Source: Eucommia ulmoides (Eukaryota > Streptophyta > Magnoliopsida > Garryales > Eucommiaceae). From it: DNA of 64,000 bases. A model generated the notes under the pieces. It was not told where the DNA came from and searched no databases. It worked only from the letters and a program-made list of their open reading frames with translations. Positions 47,718 to 58,520 of the stretch are shown piece after piece. The position numbers and the translations under genes were made by a program. Where the stretch lies: NCBI GenBank assembly GCA_016647705.1, contig CM028338.1:23023577-23087576 (forward strand), in the 5' to 3' direction. The stretch's first letter is position 1. Each line of letters begins with the position of its first letter.

Positions 47718-49099
47718 TGGTAGCGGAATTATTCGTCGTTAGGTTACTGCAAGTGTACGGGTCAAGTTTTAATAGTATAGGAAGAATACGGTTGTCATAT
47801 CTACAGGGATTGGTTTAAATTGTCGCTAAGTATTGCGATTATTGTAACCGTACTTTATCTAGGCGATCCAATTTTTGGTTTTTTATAGAAATATAAAACT
47901 AAACTAAATTAAACTAAACTAATAATTAATTAAACTATAATACTAAGGATGATGTTTATGGAAATAAATTATCTAGGGATTAATTTCGTTCACTTAAACA
48001 TGTTTGAATCAATCTAGTTTACATTAACGATATTCAAACTATCCGACAATCTAGGTATCGAAAACTCACTCACTACCTTTCTCGAGTGTGAAGTGAATGA
48101 ATATTCAATTTGTGTCAACACTAATATCGCTATCTAGCATCTAAATGATTACATGAGTCTCGCCCCAACCTCATGGATTACACACTTTCTAATAATCTCC
48201 CGAGTCATTAGAACGTCGTGTTGTATTTAAATCCTAGTCCGAATCCGGGGTTACCTCTCCCGAGTGTCAAACCCCGTATTCTCAAATCAATCAAAATATC
48301 ATAACAAGCATATAATAAAAGTAAAATAACAGCAAACATAATCGAATAGGGATGAACAACTGATAACGAAACAACGATTTACTCAAACATAGTATATGTA
48401 AATTTCCTCAATCCCTAAATAATAAAAGTTTAGCTATACATGGCTATGACCGAATATTCAATAACACAAGAGATAAACATCATCAAATAATCAATGAAAT
48501 TTAGAAATAAAGAGAGAAATAAGGGATAATAGCCAAATCTGAAGAGTGGATGATTCCACGTCCGCTAAGTCCACTCCAATCTCGTTTTTTCTTCTCCAAA
48601 ATGATGAACTTACCTTGCTTGGTCTAGTTTTGGGCTCCAAAATACTCCCAAAAACGTGGCCTATAGGTGTAGGGAATGGGTGAATATAATAGAGATAAAA
48701 AATATCTAAAAAAATCCTAAAAATATCTTTGCCAGGTGGTGTCGGGTCGCTGGCATCGCTGAAGTGATGGGAGCTTAGTAGGGATTCTACCCTTTCATCG
48801 TTGTTGTGATGTATAGGCAGAAGGTCCACTGACCTTTGATCGCTACAATGATAAAAGCCATCATTGCAGCGATGGGTTTTATCGCTGAAGCAATAAGGTT
48901 GCAGCTTCCTCTTTTTGATATTTTTCAACTTTTCTCCACTGACGTCTTACCGATTTGCTCGATTTTCACCCATTTTTCCCCCTACACCTGATTTACATAA
49001 AAAGAAATAAAAACGAATTAACAAAAATTAAAACATTACAAGAACTTTCAAAAACTACGAAATTCGGCTAGGAAATATATAGATAAATTCAACCTGTCA
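47718..49099 (-). repeat. NA-F LTR, left
   Basis: TGGTAGCGGAATTATTCGTC...CCTGTCA, 1382 bases. U3 palindromes lie at 48740-48900, for example CCATCATTGCAGCGATGG at 48858-48875. The 145-codon frame 48491-48928 is LTR sequence, not a gene. Confidence 0.88.
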
Positions 49100-49734
49100 A
49101 ATACCCCCAAACTTGGAATTTTGCTAGTCCTCGAGCAAAACAGTTATACTAAAATAAACAATCACAACTAATTAAAGAAGTTAAATACTAAAAACAAAAA
49201 AACACAAACGAACAAAAAGTAATGACGTGTGAGTTCTGAATTCAACTAATCAACCAAAATATTTTTCCCTCAACGGCTCCCAATCAAATCAAATTCAAGA
49301 ATAAAACGCACCATGTAGTGTTCTAGAATTTCAACATTCAATATCAGTAAACACCATTCTAGATTCATTCAAGTGTGTGTGCAAAAACTCAATTATACTA
49401 CCATCCAAAGACCGGATTGGATTATTTACCAACAAAGCTCATGATTTAAACCATAAAGGTATAGGATATCCATATGCTAGATTGGGTTCCACTTTCCACT
49501 AACGTAGGCTTAGAAATTCAAAAATATCAAAAGGACTTGGATTGGTTTATGTCAATTGGCCAAAGGTATATTGGGAATAGGTAAACATTATTATCTCGAC
49601 GTTACCCAAGGCACATGCTTACCACTCAATCACTCTCGTACCCCCAAAGATCAATTTTAAATAACCTTGAACTAATATTTAAAAACTCGTATTCACTTGT
49701 CAAAAGAAACTAAAATAGAACTATATTTACATAT

Positions 49735-49774
<40 letters not shown>

Positions 49775-50746
49775 CAATACAACACCCCAAACTTATTTGA
49801 TTTATACAATTTCACGGGTGTAGGAATACGATAGAAAAATGACAAGTGAGTACTCAAATACCGAACCAATCAAAAGTTCGCCGAAAACCGAACCGCTCAT
49901 TTCAAGAAGCATTTACAAATGCCCCCTTAATTTTGACTCAAATTGTGCCTTAGGTTTAGCGACATAGGTTTGGAAATAGTTTTATTGGCCAGGGTATTTG
50001 TTACGTGTTCAGAATTGAAATATCTAATAGGCTTCGACAGGTTAACGAGGGATAAAACATATAGCATGGTAGGCTTTAACGGCTCAAGCGATCAAAATCA
50101 ATGCCTAAATCATATCTCTTGAACTACCTCGCCTAGGATTTTGCTTGAACTTTTCCCCAATCAGGTTCTAGAATCCCTAAAATTGTCATAAACTTGCTAC
50201 TGAATAATCGACGTCAAATAGATTGAATAGCTATACATTGAGTCTACATAATCGTGCAATTTAGGATCCAAAATGACTTTTACCAAATTGAAATGTCAAG
50301 CACACAGAACACACATGAATGGGCATTACCCTTTACCTCGATAAACAACTAAGGGAAAATTTCATCATTGGATAATGACCCAGAAGAATTCAAAAACTCA
50401 ACACACAATTACTACTTCATACATACACATACATACTTTTACTAAACAAACATGCATGTAAACAATTTAACTTAAACTAACACAACATGTATCCACAATC
50501 AAATTTAAACTACATAACTAACAAAAAGTCACTAAACATGAAAGCATACAAAACATCCCCCCAAACTTAAAATAGACAGTGTCCTCAGTGACCCAATATC
50601 CAACTCAACAAGTAGCATACATTATAGTGACAAAGGGGTTTTTGAACACGTACCTGGGAGGAGAGACAATCTCACCTCCGAGTGTAGTCGATGGTGATGG
50701 ATTTATTTATTTGAAAACTTGGGTTACCTCTCAAGAAGCATTTGGT
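49100..50746 (-). other. NA-F conserved 3' non-coding region with PPT
   Basis: PPT side AATACCCCCAAACTT, hairpin 49119-49140, conserved CACCATGTAGTG block from 49309, and a 37-base T run at 49736-49772. Collinear with NA-B3, NA-E and NA-D. Confidence 0.75.
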
Positions 50747-51766
50747 TTAATGTCCTCGGATTGACACGGAGAAGGGCTCGTCAAAGAGCAGCTTTCGCCT
50801 ATAGTATGTGTCATACAACACAACATACGGGTCTTGATTCGGAATGCCCTCAAGCTTGGTGAATTGTGGTATTAATTTCCACGTGCTCTCAACTTGATTC
50901 TTCTTTGGATTTTATGCTTGGTTGGCATGAATGAACCGTGCTAGAAGCGGTGGAGGACAATTGAGCCACATCGGATCCTCATAGATGTGATCGTCTTGGA
51001 TCGGGGGTGGCATCAAAATTTGGATCTCAAATGGTGAAGAATCACAATTGTCAACATGTGATTCTTCATTGCCAATCCACAGTTGTGTTTTCTCCTCATT
51101 AGAATAATCATCATTGAATGCACCCAAGTTCCTCCCGCTCGTATCTGGTTCCTCCAGGTAGCTTTCACATATGGATGTGACTTGTGTGTGTCACAGTGCC
51201 ACCATTTTAGACTTGGCCTCAATAAAGCAAATAAGCTGACCAATTTGCGTCCCAAGAGACTTTATAGTCGTATTAATTTCAATGTAGGTCGTCTCAATAT
51301 TGTTAAGACGATTCTCATGCTCATTGAGACGATCATTCGTTTCCCTCTAGAAAGCCTGAGTCTCCTCCATAAACTCAGCGAACATCTCTTCTAGGGTAGG
51401 AGAAGACTCCACATGTTGGTTCGGGGTATCAATCTATGGCGCCGAAATGTTGGAACTATCCCCCAAGCTTTGGTAGCTTGTTGAATAATTCCAACTCTGA
51501 CATTTAAACTCCGCCATGTCTTACAACAACCAATAGGCTTCGTCCACGGTTAGTTGGTTGAATGAGGTGGTACCATTTCCTCCTTCCACCCAAGTTCTTG
51601 TTGTGGCTTGTAACCTATCAAAGAAGTTTAGTAATTGATACTCCCTCGGGAAACGAAGATTTGGGAATTGAATGAGCAACTCCTTGTATCTATCCCAAGC
51701 ACAATAAAATGTCTTAGAATCTCGTTTAGAAAATCGCAATAAAACTTGTTGATGATACATCTTCAA
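50747..51766 (-). pseudogene. NA-F gag-like ORF, decayed
   Basis: Starts MKMYHQQVLLRFSKRDSKTF and keeps CAWDRYKELLIQFPNLRFPRE, LLNFFDRLQATTRTWVEGG and NQLTVDEAYWLL in one open stretch (51521-51766). Stops and shifts follow in the acidic middle. The tail is readable at 50912-51127 (FEIQILMPPPIQDDHIYED, MWLNCPPPLL). The end is at TAA 50747-50749. Same product as in NA-E. Confidence 0.75.
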
Positions 51767-51872
51767 GTACCATGCAAATCAAACAAAACTAAAAACAAAA
51801 ATTAAAAATAAAATAAATACCTAAATTAAAATCAAGTTACTTTTTCACAATATCAACAACAATCTAAAAACC

Positions 51873-51891
51873 AATCCCCGGCAACGGCGCC
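51873..51891 (-). other. NA-F primer binding site
   Basis: On the minus strand GTGGCGCCGTTGCCGGGGA, the tRNA-Asp-type site, just inside the LTR that begins at 51899. Confidence 0.85.
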
Positions 51892-51898
51892 ACAAACT

Positions 51899-52049
51899 TG
51901 GTAGTGGTATTATTGGTTGCTACGTTATCACAAGTGTATGGGTCAAGTTTTAATAATATAAGAAGAGTAGGGTTGTCGTATCCACAGGGATTGGTTTAAA
52001 TTGTCGCTAAGTACCGTGATTATCATAACCAAACTTTATTTAGGCAATC

Positions 52050-52103
<54 letters not shown>

Positions 52104-53257
52104 GAAATATAAAACTAAACTAAACTAATAACTAATTAAACTATAGTACTAAGGATGACGTTTATGAGAATAAATTATCTAGGGATTAATTTCATTCACT
52201 TAAACATGTTTGATTCAATCTAGTTTACATTAACGGTATTCAAACTATCTGACAATCTAGGTATCGAAAACTCACTCACTACTTCTCCCGAGTATAAAGT
52301 GAATGAATATGTAATACATGTCAATACCGATATCCCTATCTATCTTATAAACGATTACATGAGTCTCGCACCAACCTCACGGATTACACACTTTCTAATA
52401 ATCTCCCGATTCATCAGAACGTCGTGTTGTATTTAAACCTTAGTCCGAATCCGGGGTAACCTCTCCCGAGTGTCAAACCCCATATTGTCAAATCAACCAA
52501 AATATCATAACAGACATATAATGAAAGTAAAAGAATGGTAAACACAATCGAATAGGGATGAACAACCGATAACCAAACAACGATTTACTCAAACATAGTA
52601 TGTGTAAATTTCATCAATCCCTAGATAATAAACGTTTAGCTATACATGGCCATAACTGAATATTCAATAACACAAGAGATAAACATCATCAAACAATCAA
52701 TGAAGTTTAGAAACAAAGAGAGAAACAAGGGAGAATAGTCATGGCCACGTTCGCTAAGTCTGCTTCAATCTCGTTTTCTCTTCTCCAAAATGATGAACTT
52801 CCCTTGCTTGGTCTGGTTCTAGGCTCCAAAATACTCCCAAAAACGTGGCCTATAGGTGTAGGGAATGGGTGGATGTAATAGAGATAAAAAATATCTAAAA
52901 ATATCCCAAAAATATCTTTGCCAGGTGGTGTCGGGTCGTTGGCATCGCTGCAACGATGGGAGGTCAGTATGGTTTCTACCCTTTTATCGCTATAGCGATG
53001 GATAGGCAAAAGGTCCACTGACCTTTGATCACTACCGAGATGGGTTTTATCGCTGTAGCGATAAGGCTGCAGCTTCATCTTTTGGATCTTTTTCAACTTT
53101 TCTCCACCGACGTCCGACCGATTTGCTTGATTTTTACCCGTTTTTGCCCTTACACCTGATTTACATAAAATTGAATTAAAACAAATTAAAACATTACAAT
53201 AAATTTTGAAAACTACCAAATTCGGCTTGGAAATATACAGATAAATTCAATCTATCA
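51899..53257 (-). repeat. NA-F LTR, middle (shared)
   Basis: TGGTAGTGGTATTATTGGTT...TCTATCA. A 48-base T run at 52053-52100 stands where the left LTR has only short T runs. Palindromes ATCGCTATAGCGAT (52986-52999) and TTATCGCT/AGCGATAA arms (53047-53064) are present. The frame 52707-53219 is LTR sequence. Confidence 0.88.
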
Positions 53258-53395
53258 AATACCCCCAAATTTGAAATTTTGCTAGTTCTCGAGCAAAATA
53301 CTCATACTAACATAAACAATCACAATTAATTAACGAAGTTAAATGCTAAAAATGAAAAAACACAAATGAACTAAAAGTAATGACGTGTGAGTTCT
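53258..53395 (-). other. Second NA-F internal region, fragment
   Basis: PPT side and hairpin (53277-53298) of a second internal copy lie outside the middle LTR, cut at GAGTTCT. The rest of this copy is missing. Confidence 0.75.
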
Positions 53396-54600
53396 CAGTA
53401 TTGTATACCATATATTACAATTGAACTAATTGTTCAAAATTACAGAAAATGTAAATACTGCAGGACCTTTTTTTTTTTGGCAGTAAAGGATTAGAAGCTC
53501 AAGTCACATTACGTGATTGTTTTGGGATGCTTGTCGAGATAGATGTTTTAAATTTTGTAAGTTGCATAAATATTTTATTTGTGCTACTAAAAAATATATA
53601 AATATTTTCAATGTCACTAAATTTAAAATTTACTATATGACTATTTTTTAAGTTACAAAAATAATTCTATTTTTATAGATTATAAATGCGTACGCTAAGA
53701 TTTTGTTCAAGAAGGAAGAACAAAAAGTTGCAGAGCTTAGTTTGACACAACAGACTTTATTAACCAAATCATTCTTCACGATAAAAAAAACATTAGTTTT
53801 TGTATGTTATTGTAAATTTGTTATATTTATATTTCTAATCATTGAATATGGGAAAAATGCAAAAAATAATAGCGGATAAATCTACAGCAGTCCTTGAGAA
53901 ATATTTCTATACGCAGCTGAAAAGGCTATAAATAAAGATTATAGGTATATCCATTTTCTAATGAACTCTTTTGGACGATGTGCAACAGACTTTCATTGGA
54001 CATTGTTTGTCTTTTTTCCACATGAGAATATGTGGAGGCATTACAACTCGTTGCCCCCAAGAATCAAAAGACCTGAATGTGATTACTACTTCAGAGATGC
54101 AAGGAGATAGGTATAATAAAATATAGGGGGACTACATATTTGTTTAATTTTTTAAAAATAGTTTCATTTATATCTATTTTTCTCGAAAGTGTTTGTTGAA
54201 GACATAGTTAAGAAACATCACAAGCAACATATGTCACAAAGCAAGTTTGATTCGAGTTTGATTTGAGTTAAAGAAACTCCATAACACGCTCTAACATGGT
54301 AAAAATATTTTATTTTTCATTTGTGCTAAACTTGTTAATATGATAATTCTATTATTTTGTCAAAAAATACAACAAAGATTATAGTGTATTTGGTATGTAT
54401 TTCATGAGGCCAATTTCATAAGGGGAGGAAATTAACCCAGATTTTTCAAGGGATGGGATCAGAAGAGAGAGGACTTAATCATAGAAGAACACTTGCATGA
54501 TCTAGCAAAATTGTGGACAATGAATGACTGCCTTGCCAACAAGTTATCCGCAAAACTTAATGATCTACTTCATTAATATAATTTCATGAATTAATTCATA
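53396..54600 (+). pseudogene. ULP-like (C48) protease domain, downstream part, inactive
   Basis: Several exon-like stretches read as a plant ULP1-type SUMO-protease fold. IINAYAKILFKKEEQKVAELS follows an acceptor at 53678. YIHFLMNSFGRCATDFHWTLF carries the HW motif with the catalytic His (53994-53999), followed by MWRHYNSLPP, where the third residue of the usual YDSL is Asn. DYSVFGMYFMR is at 54377-54409, where active members have DCGVF. The catalytic Cys is thus Tyr (TGT to TAT) and the next Gly is Ser (GGT to AGT). Introns with GTAAG-type donors are visible (about 53557). This is probably the second half of the gene broken at 31487. Confidence 0.55.
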
Positions 54601-54689
54601 ACACATAATATAATTCTTGACAATTTTTTTTACTAATACAATTGCTACTTCCTTGTTTCTAGAAAATTTAAGTAAAATAACACCAACTC

Positions 54690-55145
54690 ACTTACATGTA
54701 ACTAAAAAAAAAAAAAAACTATTCCAGTGATATGTAACTAAAGTCATACAAAAAAGAGTTGTATATTCTTAGACTTTTTTTTTTTGCCGATAATATAGAT
54801 AAATGTGACTAAATTTAAATATTTTAAAAAATGCATGTGTCACTATATCTGTCTCCTAGTAACAAGGAACGCATTTGAAAATTAACCAAGTTATAAGTAG
54901 CTAGAATAGACAACTAGCATTACTATCTAGTTACATGTTCTCAAAGGAAAAATGGTAATGAAATAATTAGATGTAATTGAACAAAAATTATTTAATTTTA
55001 AAATCGAAGTAAAAATTTAAAAATACACGTGTTGCTTATTGGCTTCTAGAAACATGTAAAGCATTTAAAGATAACCTAAGTTACAAGTAACTAAAATCTA
55101 TAACTAGTATTACTATCTAGTTACATGTACTTATACTAAAGGTAA
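54690..55145. repeat. Array of TTACATGTAA-like motifs, right
   Basis: Copies at about 54691, 54731, 54937, 55081 and 55120, including two near-identical 60-base units (54890-54950 and 55075-55135, each with ACTAGTATTACTATCTAGTT or close). Resembles 29984-30775. Confidence 0.6.
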
Positions 55146-55754
55146 TAATTGCTATCATGACGTGATAACTGATAAATGCAATGATCGTTCAGTAAAAAAA
55201 AAATCTTTTTATTTATCTATTCAACCAAACGCTTTTTTCTTCAAAAGATGTAATCATACCTCTATATAGATATCTAGAAGTGGAATATAAATTTCAGAGG
55301 GACCTGCTTGTTGTGTATATGTTCTAAACAATTCGTATCTCCTTCATCCGCTAAAGAAAATGGCAGACCGCTTTGAACAATAAGTTCACAAATGAATATC
55401 TGAAACCAATAACTTTTGAAAAACACTAGAAGATTTCATGTGGAAAATGGATGCTACAAGGACAAAGAATCGTTGGACAAAAGAAGAGAAAGATAAAGTA
55501 GATTGAAGATGCAAGTAGATGGAGATTCAAAACAAACAACTTGAAAATCAGAACAAGTTCTTAAAGGATCTACTAGAAAAATATGTATAATACTAGTATA
55601 TTCTTACAACTCCCTTCCCTATTTGTATGTATATATATATTATCTATTTTAGTAATGTAGTCAACCCTTTTTTGTTTATAAATTATGGTGGTCAAGACTA
55701 GTTATTATGCAAAAATATATTGAAAAATCCTAAACCCTGATAAGTAACTACACA
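55146..55754. other. Non-coding, AT-rich
   Basis: No gene recognised. Possible end of the ULP-like gene (AGAAGAGAAAGATAAAGTAGATTGA near 55480), but no motif supports this. Confidence 0.4.
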
Positions 55755-55841
55755 ATCACGCACCTTGGATTTTGATAGCGGAAGAAGTAGAGATTCGGGA
55801 AGAAGAGGAAACAAGTTTCATTCCTCCCTCTATAAGTCGTC
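55755..55841 (-). repeat. T2: scrap of Tat/Ogre-like LTR
   Basis: 87 bases matching the terminal part of the T1 3' LTR (CACCTTGGATTTTGATAGCGGAAGAAGTAGAGA), ending where NA-D' begins. The orientation is opposite to T3. Confidence 0.65.
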
Positions 55842-56954
55842 TGATGAGTGGTTTATTCACCAACAAATCAAGTACTTTTAGATTCAAATATTTGTGTGTT
55901 TTCAAATATTTTTATTAGTTTAATATATTTTTGTGTTGTTTTGTAGGAATATAAATAATGAAAAAAATGGTACAAAATGAGTACAGGTCTAGTAACGTCA
56001 AGAATAATTTTGGTTATGATTTACTTTGATTTTGGAAAAACTTAAAACACAAACTTTGTAGATCTACGTCTCATATTTCTATAGCCTTTTGAATCACCTC
56101 AATTGGAGTTTGTACGAGAAAGATATGGCCAAAATACAAACCTCATGTAAGTGTTGTCCAACGCGCGCTGCAGGGTCCAAACGCGCGTTGCAGCGTGCTT
56201 GTGTCAGTGTTTTTAGCCATAGCGCACTGCAGCACCGACTGTCAGATTTGAAACGTTAAAAGGGCATTTAGAGCTCATTTTGCAGAGGAGGAGAGAAAAA
56301 TCAAAAAGGAAGAAGAGGAACGAGAGAGAGGCAATTTTGGGAGAGAAAATAAACGTTGGAGGTGATTTTGGGCGAGAAAACATCGGATGATGGTGTTTTG
56401 ATTCTAGATTGAAGAAGAAAACACCATTGGTGGCACTTGGGATTGAATATTTGGAGTTCAAACCCACAATAAGATTTTATTTTACCTTTTTCTTCTCCCT
56501 AATCTTGATTGATTTTTGTATTTGTGGATATTGTGTTGAACGTGTTTGCATCTATGGTTTTCTTGAAAAGATTAGTTTCGGATCTATCCATGTTGTGTTC
56601 GTAATCTAGATCTAAGGCTTGATGTAGTCTCGTTTTGAACCACGTTTAGACTATTTTGTTGATTGTTAGTTTTAATTCCATTTTATGCATCTCCTAGACT
56701 TAATGTGTTTGATTCATGTGGACAATGAGTTAGACGATGTTAGGTTACGAATTTGATGCTTGGGAGAGGTTGAATTCGTAACCGGAATTTGGAGTGCATA
56801 ATTTAGGTTGTTGGGAGTCCAGGAGAAAATCAACACCTAGGTATTCGAGTTGGGAATTTAGGATCTTGTGAAACCGGGAGGTAATCGAGTTTTAGATTTA
56901 TCAATTAGAATTGTCATTCAATTGTGTTTATCTTTTTAATGCTTCCAATGTGTG
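55842..56954 (+). repeat. NA-D': diverged NA-type LTR, 3' part cut
   Basis: Begins TGATGAGTGGTTTATTCACC like NA-D (56955), then diverges. Its GC-rich palindromic cluster (AACGCGCGCTGCAG, AACGCGCGTTGCAG, AGCGCACTGCAG at 56160-56235) stands where NA-D has ATCACT/AGTGAT arms. The downstream GGGAGAGGT and GGGAGGTAATC motifs follow the family plan. NA-D's own LTR starts at 56955, cutting it short. Frames 56213-56467 and 56409-56609 are in the LTR. Confidence 0.65.
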
Positions 56955-58380
56955 TGATGAGTGGTTTATTTACCAACAAATCAAATATTTTTAGGTTCAA
57001 ATATTTATGTGTTTTCAAGCATTTTTTTTTAGTTTAATATGTTTTTGGGTTGCTTTGTAGGTTTATAAATAAATAGGAAACAAGATGCAAAATCGGTTTA
57101 GGTACAGTAACTTCAAGGCCATTTTTGACACTTATGCAATCCTATTTTGAAAAATCTCAAAACATGAAAGTTGTATATCTATGTCTTATATTTCCATAGG
57201 TGTTTGAATCACCTAAATAGGAGTTTGGAAGAGAAAGTTACGTCAAAAATATAAATTAGGCACCAGACACTAACTATTGATCACTGTAGTGATAATTTCC
57301 ATCGCTGCAGTGGTGATCCATAAGTGTGTTTTAGTCCTTCTGATTACTACAGTGATGCATTTAATCGCTGTAGCCACCAAACAACAGCTAGTATTGATAT
57401 TTTCAGATATTTTTGAGATATTGTGCACCTCTACTTGTTCCCACTCATTCCCACAGGACCAAGAACGTTTTTTGGATATTTTTGGGAGCTCAAGATCATA
57501 CCAAGCAAGAGGAAAACACATTTTGGAAAAGAGAAAATAAGATCAGAGCAGATTTTACAGATGTGGAACCATTCATTCTTCAGATAACGACTATTCTCCC
57601 TTATTTCTCTCTTTATTTCTACACTCTTTTTTATTGTTTGATCATGTATATATCATTTTTAGTTGAATATTTGGTTATGGACATGAGCTAAATGTTTATT
57701 ATCCAGGGATTCATGAAATTTACATATACTATGTTTGAGTAATTTTATGTTTCATTATCAGTTGTTCATCCCCATTCGATTGCATTCACCATTCTATTAC
57801 TTCCATTATATGCTTGTTATGATATTGTGGTTGATTCAAGAATATGGGGTTTGACACTCGGGAGAGGTAACCTCAGATTCGGATTAGGGTTTAAACACAT
57901 CGCGACGTTCTAATGTTTCAGGGGATTATTAGAATATGTGCAATTCGTGAGTTTGGGGAGAGATTCATGTAATCGTTTAGACGCTAGATCGGGATATCGG
58001 TGTTGACACGGATTTTATATTCATTCACTTTACACTTGGGAGAGGTAGTGAGTAAGTTTTAGACACCTAGATTGTCGGATGGATTAATAACTGTTACTGT
58101 AAGCTAGACTTAATCAAACACATTTAAGTTAACGAAGTTAATCCCTAGATAATTTATTCCCATAAGCGTTATTCTTAGTATTTTAGTTTAGTTTAGTTTT
58201 ATATTTTTACGAAAACCAAAAATTAGAATGCCTAAATAAAGTTCAGTTACGATAATCGCGGTACTTAGCGGCAATTTAATCCAATCCCTGTGGATACGAC
58301 AACCCTACTCATCACTATTCTATTAAAACTTGACCTCGTGTACTTGCGAGTAATTCAAATCAATTAAAATATCGGCAACA
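56955..58380 (+). repeat. NA-D 5' LTR
   Basis: TGATGAGTGG...CGGCAACA, 1426 bases. The palindromes are ATCACT/AGTGAT arms at 57280-57293, plus related ones to about 57390. The R/U5-like end (GTGGATACGACAACCC, TATTAAAACTTGACC, TACTTGCGAG) is the reverse complement of the starts of the NA-B, NA-E and NA-F LTRs as printed. Confidence 0.88.
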
Positions 58381-58386
58381 AATTTT

Positions 58387-58404
58387 TGGCATCGTTGTTG
58401 GGGA
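58387..58404 (+). other. NA-D primer binding site
   Basis: TGGCATCGTTGTTGGGGA, three C-to-T/G-to-A-like changes from TGGCGCCGTTGCCGGGGA, six bases behind the LTR. Confidence 0.82.
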
Positions 58405-58520
58405 TTAGTTTTTAGATTGTTGTTGATATTGTGGAAAAAGTAACTTGATTTTAATTTAGGCATTTATTTTATTTTTAAATTTTTGTTTTTAGTTTGGTTT
58501 GTCTTGTAAGGTACTTGAAG

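Larger units (their letters stand above)
47718..53395 (-). mobile_element. NA-F: gag-only LTR element chain (LTR-internal-LTR-internal fragment)
   Basis: LTR 47718-49099, internal 49100-51898, LTR 51899-53257, and then 138 bases (53258-53395) that again match the start of the internal region (compare 49100-49236). The left flank is AACCC. The right end is cut, so no target duplication can be checked. Structure and gag are as in NA-E. Confidence 0.87.

Noticed and set aside
48491-48928. 145-codon minus-strand reading, rich in Ser, His and Asp
   Set aside because: It lies wholly within the left NA-F LTR across the U3 palindromes; the matching reading 52707-53219 in the other LTR differs in frame and length.
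49736-49772. Poly-T as the tail of a minus-strand LINE or SINE
   Set aside because: It sits inside the collinear NA-F non-coding region with no LINE or SINE sequence next to it.
57270-57691. Overlapping readings on both strands (83-92 codons)
   Set aside because: They are inside the NA-D 5' LTR and are shaped by the palindromic repeats.
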